DNA of 64,000 nt. Origin: Cryomorpha sp963741985 (GTDB taxonomy: Bacteria > Bacteroidota > Bacteroidia > Flavobacteriales_D > Cryomorphaceae). The DNA is taken from NCBI GenBank assembly GCA_963741985.1, contig CAVUKD010000002.1:372001-436000 (forward strand), written 5' to 3'. Positions within the stretch are counted from its first letter, which is position 1; each line of letters begins with the position of its first letter. Below the pieces are notes generated by a model. It was not told the DNA's origin, did not search any database, and saw nothing but the letters and a program-made list of their open reading frames with translations. A program made the translations under genes and the position numbers. This document shows, in pieces, positions 9,183 through 21,300 of this stretch.

Positions 9183-10530
9183 GATAAAATTGATCATTAA
9201 GCGCGAATACCTCACCCGGGTTCGCAAAAAATCTTTTATCGTCATGACCTTTCTGGGACCGGTAATCATTGCGGGATTGCTTAGCCTGGGTATATATCTG
9301 GGAATGAGTGATACTGAAGAATATAATGTCCTTGTAGTCGATCAGACTCCCTCCCTATCCATGGATAGCACGGCTACAGCCAATTCACTTTTCTGGAATA
9401 AATTGAAACCAACTACTCAGGTTCACTTTCAATATACGCACGACGCAATGTCGAATGCAGACTTCGATTCGAGTAATTATTCAATGATGCTAGTCATTCG
9501 GCAGGATATTGTTACCTATCCGGAGGCAGAACTCGTTTTCAGGAAACTGCCGAGCATGAAGGCCCGTAGTTATATCAAATCCGAGGTGGAAAAAGTAATT
9601 GAGAATGAAAAGCTAAAACTGAATTCGATCGACAAGCGTGTCTATGATAGTATTCGTACGGATTTGGATCTCGTGTCGGTCGATGCCATAGAAGGGGGAG
9701 CTTCCTTTAAGCAGGAGCAAGCTATGGTCGGTTTTGCTTTTGCTGTCTTGATCTATTTCTTCATTTTTTTATACGGTGTGCAAGTCATGCGTGGCGTTAT
9801 GGAAGAAAAAAGTTCTCGGATTGTAGAGGTAATTATCTCTTCAGTAAAGCCTTTTCAGCTCATGATGGGCAAAATCGTTGGAATTGCGTTGGTAGGACTC
9901 ACACAGTTTTTACTATGGGTAGTCCTGTCAACCACCCTTTTAACCGTGACTTCATCGACATTTATGCCCGATATTGCTACGAGTGTTTCCTCAACGGAGC
10001 AGGTTCAAATCACAGATGACGCAGCGCACCAGGTATCTCAAGACCCTATGAAACAGGCTATGATGAATGATGTCGGAGAATTGATCTTTAACAGAATAAA
10101 CTGGCCGGTAATGATCGGGATGTTTCTATTTTACTTCCTTGGAGGTTTTTTGCTTTACGCCTCCCTTTTTGCTGCAATAGGTGCCGCAGTTGATAATGAA
10201 ACAGACACACAGCAATTTATGATGCCTATCACCGTTCCACTGGTATTCGGGTTTTTGGTGGCCGAATTTGCCTTGTCTAACCCCGCGGGGGCCGCAGTCT
10301 TTTGGTTTTCACAAATTCCGTTTACTTCGCCAGTTGTTATGATGGTGCGCGTAGCGATGGGATTTGATGCCGGGAATGTGTGGCAGCTCATTGTTTCGAT
10401 GGTAATCTTGGTTGCCGGTTTTGTTGGAGCTGTATGGGTTGCAGGAAAAATTTACAGAGTTGGTATCTTGATGTACGGAAAAAAAGTATCGTACAAGGAA
10501 ATATGGAAGTGGTTGCGTTTTCATTCCTAA
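9175..10530 (+). CDS. ABC-2 family transporter permease (NatB-like)
   Basis: The 451-aa protein has one N-terminal membrane segment (about residues 19-40), a large extracytoplasmic domain (about 45-180) and five to six transmembrane helices in the C-terminal half, starting at GFAFAVLIYFFIFLYG. MEEKSSRIVEVIISSVKP is the typical NatB/ABC-2 membrane motif. The ATG at 9175 overlaps the ATPase stop by 8 bp and begins with a basic stretch (MNKIKLIIKREYL) normal for the family. The two genes form one exporter; the substrate is unknown. Confidence 0.9.
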   Translation: MNKIKLIIKREYLTRVRKKSFIVMTFLGPVIIAGLLSLGIYLGMSDTEEYNVLVVDQTPSLSMDSTATANSLFWNKLKPTTQVHFQYTHDAMSNADFDSSNYSMMLVIRQDIVTYPEAELVFRKLPSMKARSYIKSEVEKVIENEKLKLNSIDKRVYDSIRTDLDLVSVDAIEGGASFKQEQAMVGFAFAVLIYFFIFLYGVQVMRGVMEEKSSRIVEVIISSVKPFQLMMGKIVGIALVGLTQFLLWVVLSTTLLTVTSSTFMPDIATSVSSTEQVQITDDAAHQVSQDPMKQAMMNDVGELIFNRINWPVMIGMFLFYFLGGFLLYASLFAAIGAAVDNETDTQQFMMPITVPLVFGFLVAEFALSNPAGAAVFWFSQIPFTSPVVMMVRVAMGFDAGNVWQLIVSMVILVAGFVGAVWVAGKIYRVGILMYGKKVSYKEIWKWLRFHS

Positions 10531-10540
10531 CGATATTTCA

Positions 10541-10548
10541 TACCTTCG
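10541..10548 (+). promoter_or_regulatory. Possible -7 box TACCTTCG upstream of the Ppx/GppA gene
   Basis: TACCTTCG lies just after the permease stop and 136 bp before the GTG start of the phosphatase gene. It is the best -7-like element in the 154-bp spacer, but the implied leader of about 130 nt is long for this genome. Confidence 0.25.
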
Positions 10549-10684
10549 TCAAGGACTGAAAGAATATCTTTTTCTATGTAAAGCCGCAATGCGGTGAATA
10601 AAATTCAATTATATAGCCAGAATACAGGAAAAGAAAGGAAAAAGGGTTCGTATATTTACAAATATCTGAAAAGAATAGCTCGAG

Positions 10685-11617
10685 GTGAAAATTGGAATAA
10701 TAGACTTAGGAACAAACACATTTAATCTGCTCATTGCTGAAATTGATGACCTTGGCGGATATCAGCATTTATATAAATCAAAAGTTGGCGTAAAACTGGG
10801 CGAGGGTAGTTTTGAAAAAAATTACATTACAGAAGAGGCCATGGAGCGGGCTATGGTGGCTCTCACTGCACAAATTACAGCAATACAGAATCAATATTGT
10901 GACCGTATTCTAGCCTTCGCTACTTCTGCTGTGCGCAATGCAACCAACGGCAAGCAATTTATTGACAAAGTTTATGATCAATTTAAGATTCGAATCCGCG
11001 TCATTGACGGCGAAGAAGAAGCGAGCATGATCTATCGCGGGGTTCAGCTGGCCGAAGTTCTTACTGAAAACAATGCCCTGATAATGGATATTGGGGGCGG
11101 TAGCACTGAATTCATTATCGCCAACGATCAGGAAATAATTTGGAAAAAAAGTTTTGAACTGGGAGTTACCCGGATACTCGAAAAATTTAATCCTACGGAT
11201 CCTGTTGCGACCACTGAAATTCAAAGTATTGAAAACTACATCAAAAGCCAGATAAGCGAAGTTTTTGAAATTTTAAAGGCAGAAAAAGTTCATTCACTTA
11301 TAGGTTCCTCGGGTTCCTTCGAAACATTCTCAGATATATTATCTTACCGGAAGGGGTCTTTTCAAGTGGATTCAGCGCGAAGTTCATTGAATTTGCCGCT
11401 TCACGATCTTTCACTTTTACTCAAAGAGATAATAGCTTCACGTCGAGCAGACCGTCAGGGAATGCGCGGCATGACGCCCATTAGAATTGATTTCATCGTT
11501 ATGTCAGCCATATTTGTGAATCTACTTCTGCAAAATTCAGATTTCACAAGTGGCTCACTTTCAAGATATGCCTTGAAAGAAGGAGTTCTTTTTGATGTGC
11601 TCAAAGGAAATTTATAA
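10685..11617 (+). CDS. Ppx/GppA family exopolyphosphatase
   Basis: The 310-aa protein is the short, two-lobed actin-like form of the Ppx/GppA family, which hydrolyses polyphosphate and/or pppGpp. Family motifs are IDLGTNTFNLLIAEI (residues 6-20), ATSAVRNA (about 78-85), DGEEEASMIYRG (about 109-120) and MDIGGGSTEFI (about 137-147). Translation starts at GTG (10685); no in-frame ATG fits, since the conserved N-terminus begins directly after it. No polyphosphate kinase lies next to it. The following regulator gene starts 2 bp after its stop, so the two are probably co-transcribed. Confidence 0.9.
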   Translation: MKIGIIDLGTNTFNLLIAEIDDLGGYQHLYKSKVGVKLGEGSFEKNYITEEAMERAMVALTAQITAIQNQYCDRILAFATSAVRNATNGKQFIDKVYDQFKIRIRVIDGEEEASMIYRGVQLAEVLTENNALIMDIGGGSTEFIIANDQEIIWKKSFELGVTRILEKFNPTDPVATTEIQSIENYIKSQISEVFEILKAEKVHSLIGSSGSFETFSDILSYRKGSFQVDSARSSLNLPLHDLSLLLKEIIASRRADRQGMRGMTPIRIDFIVMSAIFVNLLLQNSDFTSGSLSRYALKEGVLFDVLKGNL

Positions 11618-11619
11618 AT

Positions 11620-12789
11620 ATGCCTCATATCCTAATCGTCGATGACGAGCGAAGTATCAGAAATAGTCTCAAGGAAATTCTCGAATTTGAAAAATTTACG
11701 GTTGATCTTGCAGAAGACGGACCTTCTGGGCTAAAAAAGCTTAAAGAAAATACCTATGATGTTGCCCTCTGCGACATTAAAATGCCAAAAATGGACGGCA
11801 TGGAGGTATTGCAATCGGCCTTAAATGCCGGCATTGATACCCCAATAATCATGATTTCCGGACATGGAAATGTCGAAACAGCTGTAGAAGCAATCAAAGT
11901 AGGCGCTTACGACTTTATCGAGAAACCTTTGGATTTAAACCGTACACTGGTAACCCTGCGAAACGCAATGGAACGTGTAGTGCTCGAGGCGGAGACCAAA
12001 ACACTGCGGAAAAAGATAAACCTAATAAAAGGTTTTGAAATAATTGGTGAATCTGCACCTATTGAAGACATCAAGTCCATGATTTCTAAAGTAGCACCAA
12101 GTGAGGCACGTGTATTAATCACAGGTCCGAATGGCACCGGAAAAGAACTTGTGGCCCGACAGCTGCACGCATTGAGCCCCCGAAATAAAGCACCCTTCAT
12201 CGAAGTCAATTGTGCAGCTATTCCCGCAGAATTAATTGAGAGCGAACTCTTTGGTCATGAGAAAGGAGCCTTCACTTCGGCGATAAAACAGCGAAAAGGA
12301 AAATTTGAAAGTGCGGATGGTGGTACACTTTTTCTGGATGAGATTGGAGATATGAGTCCTTCAGCGCAGTCGAAGGTACTTCGTGCGTTGCAAGAAAATA
12401 AAATCACCCGGGTGGGTGGCGAGAAAGATATTAGGGTAAACGTACGTATCATCGCTGCCACAAATAAAGACCTCCGTAAAGAAATTGACAATGGTAATTT
12501 TCGTGAAGATTTATATCATCGGCTGAGCGTAATTCTCATCCAGGTGCCCCCACTCAATGATCGCAAAGATGATATTCCATTACTAGCAAAGCATTTTTTA
12601 AATTCCATTTGTGCTGAACAAGGAATTCCTCCGAGAACGCTTTCTGACGATGCAATAAATGCTCTTCAAGAGATCAATTGGACTGGAAATATTCGTGAGT
12701 TGCGCAATGTTATTGAACGCTTAATAATCTTATGTGGCGAGACCATTACAGGTAAAGACGTTATAACTTATGCCAATCCCACTTCTTAA
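11620..12789 (+). CDS. Sigma-54-dependent response regulator lacking a C-terminal HTH
   Basis: The 389-aa protein has a receiver domain (residues 1-120; acidic pocket D8/D9, phosphoacceptor D52 in CDIKMP, K103-type KP pair) and an AAA+ domain (about 140-370) with Walker A GPNGTGKE, the sigma-54-contact loop GAFTSA, Walker B GGTLFLDEIGD and the R-finger segment FREDLYHRL. It ends about 30 residues after WTGNIRELRNVIERL and has no Fis-type helix-turn-helix, unlike NtrC (about 469 aa). It should activate sigma-54 RNA polymerase without specific DNA binding of its own, or through a partner. No histidine kinase is adjacent. Confidence 0.9.
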   Translation: MPHILIVDDERSIRNSLKEILEFEKFTVDLAEDGPSGLKKLKENTYDVALCDIKMPKMDGMEVLQSALNAGIDTPIIMISGHGNVETAVEAIKVGAYDFIEKPLDLNRTLVTLRNAMERVVLEAETKTLRKKINLIKGFEIIGESAPIEDIKSMISKVAPSEARVLITGPNGTGKELVARQLHALSPRNKAPFIEVNCAAIPAELIESELFGHEKGAFTSAIKQRKGKFESADGGTLFLDEIGDMSPSAQSKVLRALQENKITRVGGEKDIRVNVRIIAATNKDLRKEIDNGNFREDLYHRLSVILIQVPPLNDRKDDIPLLAKHFLNSICAEQGIPPRTLSDDAINALQEINWTGNIRELRNVIERLIILCGETITGKDVITYANPTS

Positions 12790-12828
12790 AAATTGCACTC
12801 CTATTCTCCGTCGACATACGCATCGGAT

Positions 12829-15063
12829 TTAATGTGCCACTATAAATTTCTCTACTATTGAAGAATTTTCAGTAGTCATCCGAATCAGATACACCCCGTT
12901 TGAAAAAGAATTTGAGTTAAACTCAATTTTAATTTTTTCTTCAGCACGGGCATACTTATTGAACAGAGACTTTACAATTTTCCCATTCAAATCGAATATA
13001 TCTGCTTGAAGGTTTCCATCCCTATTAGGGATCATAATTAATCTTGATCTTCCACTTCCCGGATTTGGAGCCACCTCGATCTGATTGAGTATTTGAGTTG
13101 CCTTTACAGAATTAATGCGCCCCGTCTCAATGGGAAAACAGGTATGTGAGGTTTCAACTCCGTTCAGATCGAATCCATCGGGAGTAGAAGTTAACGTATT
13201 ATTATTATCGATTTTCACATATTGAAATAAATCCAAATCTGTCGCGTCTGATATATCGAGCGTATTTTCAGTTTTGCATACAGTTCCGATAAAAATCCAA
13301 TCGTTGCCATCTTGAGAAAGCGAGACATCGGCATATTCCGGATAGTCGTCACAACCGGAAGTATTGTATGAAGTTTCAAAAATTTGTAAGTCATCACCCG
13401 GGCCGTTCTGAATGTAACCACCCATTGAAAGAATTACGCTACCGCCATATCCGAGGGTTACAAAATGAGAACCGTCTTCCACATCGGGAAATCCCAAAGC
13501 CATATTCGGATCAGTTCTATCTTCTGAAATTGCACCTCCGTTTAAAGTTGTTCCTTCTGTATAATTCAAAACTTGAATTGCTGTGCAGGCATCCATATCA
13601 ACTTGAGGGTTGTTACAATAAGATGCCATATCACCAAAATTAAGTGTGAACGGCAAATCACCTTCGGTAGCCTGGAAACTCGCAAGCACATTTCCATTAT
13701 CCGGAGAAAGGGAATAAAAAATATTTGATCCACTGCAAGATACAATCAAACCATCTTCATAGTTCGTACCGTTAAAATTCGAAAATGCCGCTATACCTGT
13801 AACATTGGCTGGGAGATTTCCGACTTCTTCAAAAGAAGTACCGTTGTACTTGAATAGCTTCGCCATACTCCTATTGGCAAGATAGAGTTCAGAACCATAA
13901 AAGCAAATATCACCACCATTTAGAGGAGCATTCGCAAAAAAGACCGGTTGAGGGTCAGAAGCCATTGGCTCAATAGTATATATTTTACCACTGATCTGAT
14001 CCCCAAAATACACGAGATCGCCATCAGCAGCGACGGCAGTAATATGGCTTGGATTTAGATTTAGCAATATTGAACCTACAATGTTACCAGTACCTACATC
14101 AATTGCAGAAATTTGAGAGCCATTTGTATTCACGGCAAATATCAATCCATTAGAACTTGTTGCAATATGTGCTTCAAAATCCAGGTTTGAAAGGGGTGAC
14201 AATTGTGCTCCTTCCTCAAAACTTACAGAATAAATATTTGTAGATGCCCCGTCGTAATCAGCATAGTACATCTCTCTGTAGAAGCAAACACTAGATGGAA
14301 TCGGAAATTCCTCAGGGTTATATCCCGACGCCATATCGCCCCAATGCAGCGTAAAAGGGTCACCATCAAGAACAAGATCAAATTGGGTTATCAATGGTGT
14401 GTTATCCGAACTACGGACTTCGAGATTCGTTTCATTCCTGTGCGAAAAAAGAAAATTTCCATCTTCAAAAGCCGCTAAACCTGTACTGCCCGGTGGGATA
14501 CCCCCAAGAAAATAATCCTGACTTATCTGGCTCGGGAAAAGCTCATAAAATCCAGTTGGTATCTGGCTGACTAAATACAAACCACCATCATAACCGAAAG
14601 CGAGATCTCCTCCTGCTACAGGCGCATAATCGTCATAAACCTGAATGGAGTAATCGGATATATCTATTGAATAGATTTTATTTTGATCAGCGCTTCCGAC
14701 AAATAACGTTCCATTATCATCGAAAGTGGCAGCGGTTATTAGGCCCATATCAACATCCAGCATCACAGGATCGCTAAAAATTGGATTTGGAGAGTTGAGA
14801 TTCAATGTCTGTAATCGGTTACCGGATTTATTGACTGCATAAAGCACTTTCGCACTTCCCATATAAGCAATATGCACCTCATACTGGATACTTACAATAT
14901 AAATCAAATTCGCCTGACTATCATCAAAGCTAATTTCATAAATGTCAGTTTTACCTTCAATATCGGAATAGTCGGCAAGGTAATAGGAATGTAACGGGAT
15001 GTACTGAGAAAAAGAAAAAGTACAGGAAATCGAAAATAGAAGACTGATTAGATAGTTTTTCAT
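12829..15063 (-). CDS. Secreted double-propeller protein with T9SS type A sorting domain
   Basis: The 744-aa product has a signal peptide (MKNYLISLLFSISCTFSFSQ). Two related beta-propeller-like segments follow (about residues 25-255 and 260-495), each with repeated blades such as APVAGGDLAF and a closing WGDMASGYN or FGDMASYCN. A module of about 150 residues (500-655; TxxNGGAISEDRTDP, LGYGGSVILSM, FETSYN) precedes a T9SS type A sorting domain (VAPNPGSGRSRL to the C-terminus). It is collinear with the last ~850 residues of the neighbouring 2204-aa protein and is probably a duplicated, shortened paralogue. The function is unknown; an adhesin or matrix role is plausible. Confidence 0.82.
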   Translation of the reverse strand: MKNYLISLLFSISCTFSFSQYIPLHSYYLADYSDIEGKTDIYEISFDDSQANLIYIVSIQYEVHIAYMGSAKVLYAVNKSGNRLQTLNLNSPNPIFSDPVMLDVDMGLITAATFDDNGTLFVGSADQNKIYSIDISDYSIQVYDDYAPVAGGDLAFGYDGGLYLVSQIPTGFYELFPSQISQDYFLGGIPPGSTGLAAFEDGNFLFSHRNETNLEVRSSDNTPLITQFDLVLDGDPFTLHWGDMASGYNPEEFPIPSSVCFYREMYYADYDGASTNIYSVSFEEGAQLSPLSNLDFEAHIATSSNGLIFAVNTNGSQISAIDVGTGNIVGSILLNLNPSHITAVAADGDLVYFGDQISGKIYTIEPMASDPQPVFFANAPLNGGDICFYGSELYLANRSMAKLFKYNGTSFEEVGNLPANVTGIAAFSNFNGTNYEDGLIVSCSGSNIFYSLSPDNGNVLASFQATEGDLPFTLNFGDMASYCNNPQVDMDACTAIQVLNYTEGTTLNGGAISEDRTDPNMALGFPDVEDGSHFVTLGYGGSVILSMGGYIQNGPGDDLQIFETSYNTSGCDDYPEYADVSLSQDGNDWIFIGTVCKTENTLDISDATDLDLFQYVKIDNNNTLTSTPDGFDLNGVETSHTCFPIETGRINSVKATQILNQIEVAPNPGSGRSRLIMIPNRDGNLQADIFDLNGKIVKSLFNKYARAEEKIKIEFNSNSFSNGVYLIRMTTENSSIVEKFIVAH

Positions 15064-15224
15064 AATTGAGGAGTTTGGTTAGCACTATTCAATACATTCC
15101 TGCCAAATGCAGGAATAAACTGTTTCACGCCTAAATGTAATAATTTCAAGACAGAATCACGCGAATTTTCCAAAGAAAATTATAAGCACCAGTACTATTT
15201 CTTTCAACCAGGAATTTTACTTTA

Positions 15225-15259
15225 ATAAAAAACCCTTCCGTCACAAGGACGGAAGGGTT
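15225..15259 (-). terminator. Rho-independent terminator of the 2204-aa protein gene
   Basis: A perfect 12-bp inverted repeat (AACCCTTCCGTC and GACGGAAGGGTT, 15231-15242 and 15248-15259) with a 5-nt loop is followed on the minus strand by a T-rich run. It lies 45 bp after the minus-strand stop at 15304 and separates this transcription unit from the 744-aa gene. Confidence 0.88.
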
Positions 15260-15303
15260 CATTCTTTTCAGCTTTTCGGTTGTTACACCAAGACTGAGGT
15301 ATG

Positions 15304-18300
15304 TTATTTAGCAATCATAAATTTATCTATGATCGTTTCATTGTTTGTTGTCATTCGGTAGATATAAACACCATTTGGCAATCTATTTCCATCGAAATCC
15401 AATCGGTATTCCTGGTTTGCATTAGCTACTTGATTAAACAAGGTAGCTACATTGCGACCATTCATATCGTACACTTCTACAAGCGTTGTACCGGTTTCAG
15501 CTGTTACAAATACCACTTGCGAAGGACCAGATGTTGGGTTCGGGTAAGAGGTAATTGTACTCTCAGCTTCTACTCCAGCAGCGGCTGGTCTGCCGACTTC
15601 ACAATTGTAAAGAGCTACCACACCATCCACATCAAATGCATCAGGAGTATTTGACATCGCGTCATTGTTTACGATTCTCACGTAGTTGATGTATTCGAGT
15701 GAAGGGTCAGCATCGTCGATGTCCACAAATCCATCAGCGCGACAAATGGTCTTAGCAAAGTACCAAACATCTCCGTCAACAGAAACATATACATCGGCAA
15801 ACTCAGGATATGAACCACAACTGTTGTTATTGAAAGTAGTTTCCACCACTTCGATATCATCTCCGGCACCGTTAGGAACAGCTCCGTTGAATCCAAGGGT
15901 AAGGCTTCCACCATATCCAAGAGATACAAAAACCAATTCATCTGTTCTTTCAGGCATACCGAGAGCTTCATTTGCATCCGTTCGGTTAATATCAATGGCA
16001 CCGCCATTTGATTTAACTCCCTGAACATAATCAATCATCTCAGATGCATAACAGTCGCCGTAATCCACAACAGGCTCGCTGCTACAACCGTTAAGGGCTT
16101 CTACTCCGTCAACATCATATCCATCAAGTGATCCTGTGCTTGCAGCGTTGGTAATGCGAATATAACGCACTGCTGCCAATCCGGCATCCGCCAAATCTAC
16201 TTCACCATCACGGCAAATAGATCCTGCCGAAGCCCAAACTACACCATCGTAAGAAAGCTCGATATCAGCTTGCTCATCATCAGCGCCTCCACATACATCT
16301 CCTGAGAATGATGTCTCCCAGATTTTGATGTCATTTCCGGGAGCGTCATTTATTACACCCGCAAAAGCGATGGTAATAGATCCGCCTACACCAAGTGATA
16401 CAAAACCACCTGCAGCATTACTTCTGTCAGGCTCACCTAAAGCTTGGGAAGCATCCGAACGATTAGCAGGAACTGCTGAACCGTTGGTTTGTGGTCCCTG
16501 AGAAAAATCAAGAACTTCAACTCCGTAGCATCCTTCGATTAAATTATTATTGTTAGGCACACATACACCGGCAAGGTCACCTGCCGCAAATAAAAGACCT
16601 GTATTATACGTCTGACCTGTTAAGGCTTCGGCTGCCGGATCAACTTCATAGAAGAGTGATCCTAAATCACCATTGGCAGCTATAAAGTTTCCATTTGGTA
16701 ACAATGCCACACCATTAATTTCGTGAATGTCAACATCGAAAGATCCACCTCCGCTGAGATTATAGAATCTACCAAGGTCTCTACTTAACAACCACAGATC
16801 GTCATTACCGTCAAACACAAGATCCCCACCAACTACATTTCCAGGAAGTGAAGAGTTTGAAATTCCAGTATTTGGATCCGCAGAATATACGTTTCCGTCG
16901 GTAGAGCCTACGTACAACATACCATTATGGTACACTGCTGCTGGAATATTTCCAATATTGGCACCACCACCGGTTTGAAGGTTAATAGATCCTCCAACTT
17001 GCGCATTTGAAGCTATGTCCCATACAATATAGGTACCAGCGTTATCACGACTCACAAGGTAAAGTAAACCTTCAGGACTAACAGCGATTGCTTGACATCT
17101 GAAGTCAATTGTTGTGAGCAATGTATTCGTGGTAGTATTATCATCGTTGAGAGTAACTCCATATATATCCGTTGATGTAGGATTATTGTCTCCATTATCA
17201 GCAAAGTACAAGCTATAATCGCAACCTTCTTCCACATTCTCATGTGTATCACAACCTGAAGCCATATCTCCATCGCGGAGTGTATAAGACTCACCATTCA
17301 GCATTACTTCATACGATCCTGCATCAGAACCAGCGGTATTGCGAACTACCAGATTGGTATTGTCACGACTTGAGATCAACAATTGATCTGTATCGGTGAT
17401 AGCCATACCAGTTACATTATTTGGAACACTTCCAATAAATTGGTCTGGCATTACATCGGCAGGCCATACTTCATATAGACCATTCCCTGTACGGGTAGCC
17501 AAATAAAGCATTCCATCAGATGCAAAGGCAAGGTCACCACCTGCTACCGGTGCATAGGTATCGTAAGTAGATACCACGTTGGTTGCTACATTCACGCTAT
17601 AAATAGCGTTGTTGTTCTGACTTCCGATAAGGAGTTTTCCATCTGCATTGAATACCGCTGCAGTCAACTCACCATAGTCGGCTCCGAGATCAACAGTAGG
17701 ACCAAAAACGGGAACTGCTGCATACGGATCAAGTACCCGGTATGAGTTGGTATGTTTGCTCACAGCATAGATCAAATTGTCGATAGGATTGTAAGCAATG
17801 TGTACTTCGATATCGCTTGTCGCGATGTACTCCAAGTCTGCATTTCCACCATTCAAAGTCACTTTATAGATATCTGAAATTCCATCGGCAGCGCCGTGGT
17901 CTGACAAGAAATATACAAAGTTGTCGCATGTTGGTGTGGTACAGTTTTCACGGAATACATCAATTGCATTCGACAATTCGAAACATCCTTCAAGCTCTGA
18001 AGCATTTACACTTGCACCATCGGAAAAAGCAGTGGCCAAATCAAGAACATTGCTGTTCTCTGCATCGTAGCTCAAAAACCAGATTTTGCAGTGACCGGAT
18101 CCGGCATTGTCAAAATCAATGTTATTTACTGCGTCAAGTGAAGCTGGAAGACCTAATAAATTACCGTCTGCGTCTGTAACAACCCATTGACCAGCATAGT
18201 CTTCTGAAGGCATTTCTGATACAACTACATCTACCATACTTGGAATGTTGTCATCTACACATACAGTAATTACGGTCGTGCCATCTAACAATTCTATGGC

Positions 18301-21300
18301 TCCGGCATCAGCTAAACATGGTGGTACAATGTCTTCACAAGAAACGCTCAAAGTAAAGCTTCCTTGGCTTGAAGACCAATCGTACGTACGGATAAGTACA
18401 CTTGTAGCTTCTTCCACCGTGAAAACGATGGTTTCTGCCATACCTGAAGTAAATCCATTATCTGAGCAATCTATTTCGGTAAGATCACCTTCACAGCTTC
18501 CGCTGTAAAGAGCAAGTACTCCGTCATAATCATCCCCATTTACGGTAACCGTATATTCGATACCAGGCAATGCTTCCAATGAATAGAATACATCCGCAGG
18601 AGTACCATCGGCACAACTTGGATTTTCTATACCACTTTCGGTAGCACCATATGTTGATCCATCAACTGAATCTCCACATGAAATAGCTTCCGCATCGGCA
18701 CAATTGTCGTTTGATGGAGGACAAATTGCTGGTGAATCTATAGATTCTTCAGCACCACATATATCACTGTCATTACCTACTGCTGATACAGAAACATTGG
18801 TTCCTGCTGCAAAAGGTCCAAATGAATATGAACCATCGGCTGCTACTTCTACTGCGTCGCCACCATTGGCAGATACGCTATAAGTTGCATTTCCTGATCC
18901 ACCACTCAAAGAAGCCAGTACATAAAAATCAGAGTTTGAAGCAACACATCCATCGATCGGTGATCCATCTACATTTACATTTGAAAGTGTCAACATTGGA
19001 GACTCACAGTTAACATCTTGACAAGTAACAGTAAGATCAAATGGGCCGGCATTGCTTGAGTAACCAGTTACATAAACATAGTATGTCACATCTGCATCTG
19101 CAGTAAACTCTACAAATGAAGCTCTATTGAATGAGGCATCCGCGATGGTACAATCAAGCTCAGTATCACCAGTTGAAGCATCATCATCACCACCTACACA
19201 GGTGAGATCATCACAACTTCCTGAGAATACACCTAATTTGGTATCAAATGCTGGGCCGCCTTCTGAACAAGTTGTTACAGATACGATTCCTGAGTAGTCT
19301 GATAAAGAATACCAAACTCCAGGACCCGAGCTCAGTGAAGTCCCGCATGTTCCAAGGTCAGTTGAAGTTGCTCCTATAGTATTTCCAGATACAATCTCAC
19401 CACATTGAACCGGTATAGCGTCTGCACACAAATCATTTGGTGGGACACATACGTCAGGTGAAACAACTGATCCTGTAACACCACATTGTGCATCATCTGC
19501 ACCCGTTGCTGCTACATCTACATCAGAACCTGCAGCAAATGGGCCGAAAGTTGTTGCTCCGTCAGCAAGCACATTTGTTGTGTCAGCCTCATTGGCAGAT
19601 ACCTCATAAGAATCATTGCCTAAACCACCACTTAGCGTAGCACTTACATAGAACACTCCATCTGATGGAAGACATCCCTCGATAGGAGCACCGCTCGCAT
19701 CTACAACCGCCAAGTCGAGTGAAGGAGCTTCACAAGCAGGAGGCTCAGCACAGGTAATTTTCATTGTGATAGTACCTGTAGTAGATGAAAGTGAGCTATA
19801 GTGAGCTGCATATACATAATACATGAGTCCTTCAACAGAACCTACGATTGTATAAGATTCCTCGCCGTTAGATAAAGCCGCATCCCTACAAGTAATATGC
19901 GTTAAATCATCGCAAGAACCAGATTTAATAGTCAATTCATGGTCAAAATTAGCATAGGAAGATATTGTAATATCTCCACCCGTTCCCATAAATGAATACC
20001 AAACACCAAAATTGGCTGTTGAGCACCCACCAGCAGGTGCAAGTGCTGTTGATCCAGTAGAATTAACAATCACTGAATCAGCACCACAGACGAGTGGCAA
20101 CGCATCTGCACAGCTGTCATTATCAGGAGGACAAACATCAGCTGAAACAGCCGAAGTAACTGAACAAATATCGCTGTCAACACCTGTAGCAACCACAGTC
20201 ACATTAGTTCCAGCCGCATAAGGACCAAAAGTAACATCACCACTTGCAGAAACAACTACCGCATCTCCGTCATTTGCAGTAACGCTATACGAATCATTTC
20301 CTGAACCTCCGGAAAGGACAGCATGAACGTAAAATTCAGCATCGGCTGCAATACAGTCGCCGAGCGGTTCATTATTAGGATTGGCAACTGCAGTTAAGGC
20401 AAGGTCAGGAGATGAACAAGCAATTTCCTCACAATCGAGTTGTAAAGCAAAGTTACCCGAATCATCTGCGCCGTATCCTGACAACAAAATATAATACGTC
20501 ACTCCCGCTTCTGCTACAAAGATTCCACCGGCTCTAAAATTCAGAGGGAAATCTCCACCACATGCAGGTAAATCACCTGGTGTACCATCGGTATATCCGT
20601 CACTACTAAATCCTTCAAAGCAAGTTAAGTCGTCACAAACTCCGGTATAAACATTCAAGTCTGTATCGAAATCAGTACCATCCAAACAGGATAGAAGTGT
20701 AACTTGCGCATTGTAAGGTGCAGTAAAAGTGTACCATACGCCAGGACCATTCGTCCCGGATGAAGCGCATCCAGTAGTATCAACCGTTGCCGATACTGTA
20801 CTACCTGTAACAGTTTCACCACAACCAATAGGCAAAGCTCCAGCACATTCGTCATTTTCAGGACCGCTTACTACATCTGTACATACCAGTGAAATTGTAA
20901 AATTATTTCCACCATCAGCGTCATATCTATAGTAACGCACAGTAACTTCTGTACTTGCATCTACTGTTAGATCCAGTGATTCAGGATTTGTACTAATTAT
21001 ATCAGTACATCCCAAAAGAGAAGGATCAGCAACCTGACTACATCCATCGCTATAGAATGCCAATACACCATCAAGATTGCCATCAGCGTTCCCAGCGGTA
21101 ACTGTATATAGTTGACCAGGTTCTGCAGTAAACGTGTAAAACACATCTTCCATAGTTCCAAAATCATCTGAACAATCAGGAGTACCAAAGTTGCTTACTG
21201 AAGCACCCTCAAGACTTCCAGTTAGTTCGTCGCCACACGCAATTGGAGTGGCATTACAAGCCTCATCATTCTCAGGAACAAGCACTTGTCCTGCATCGAT

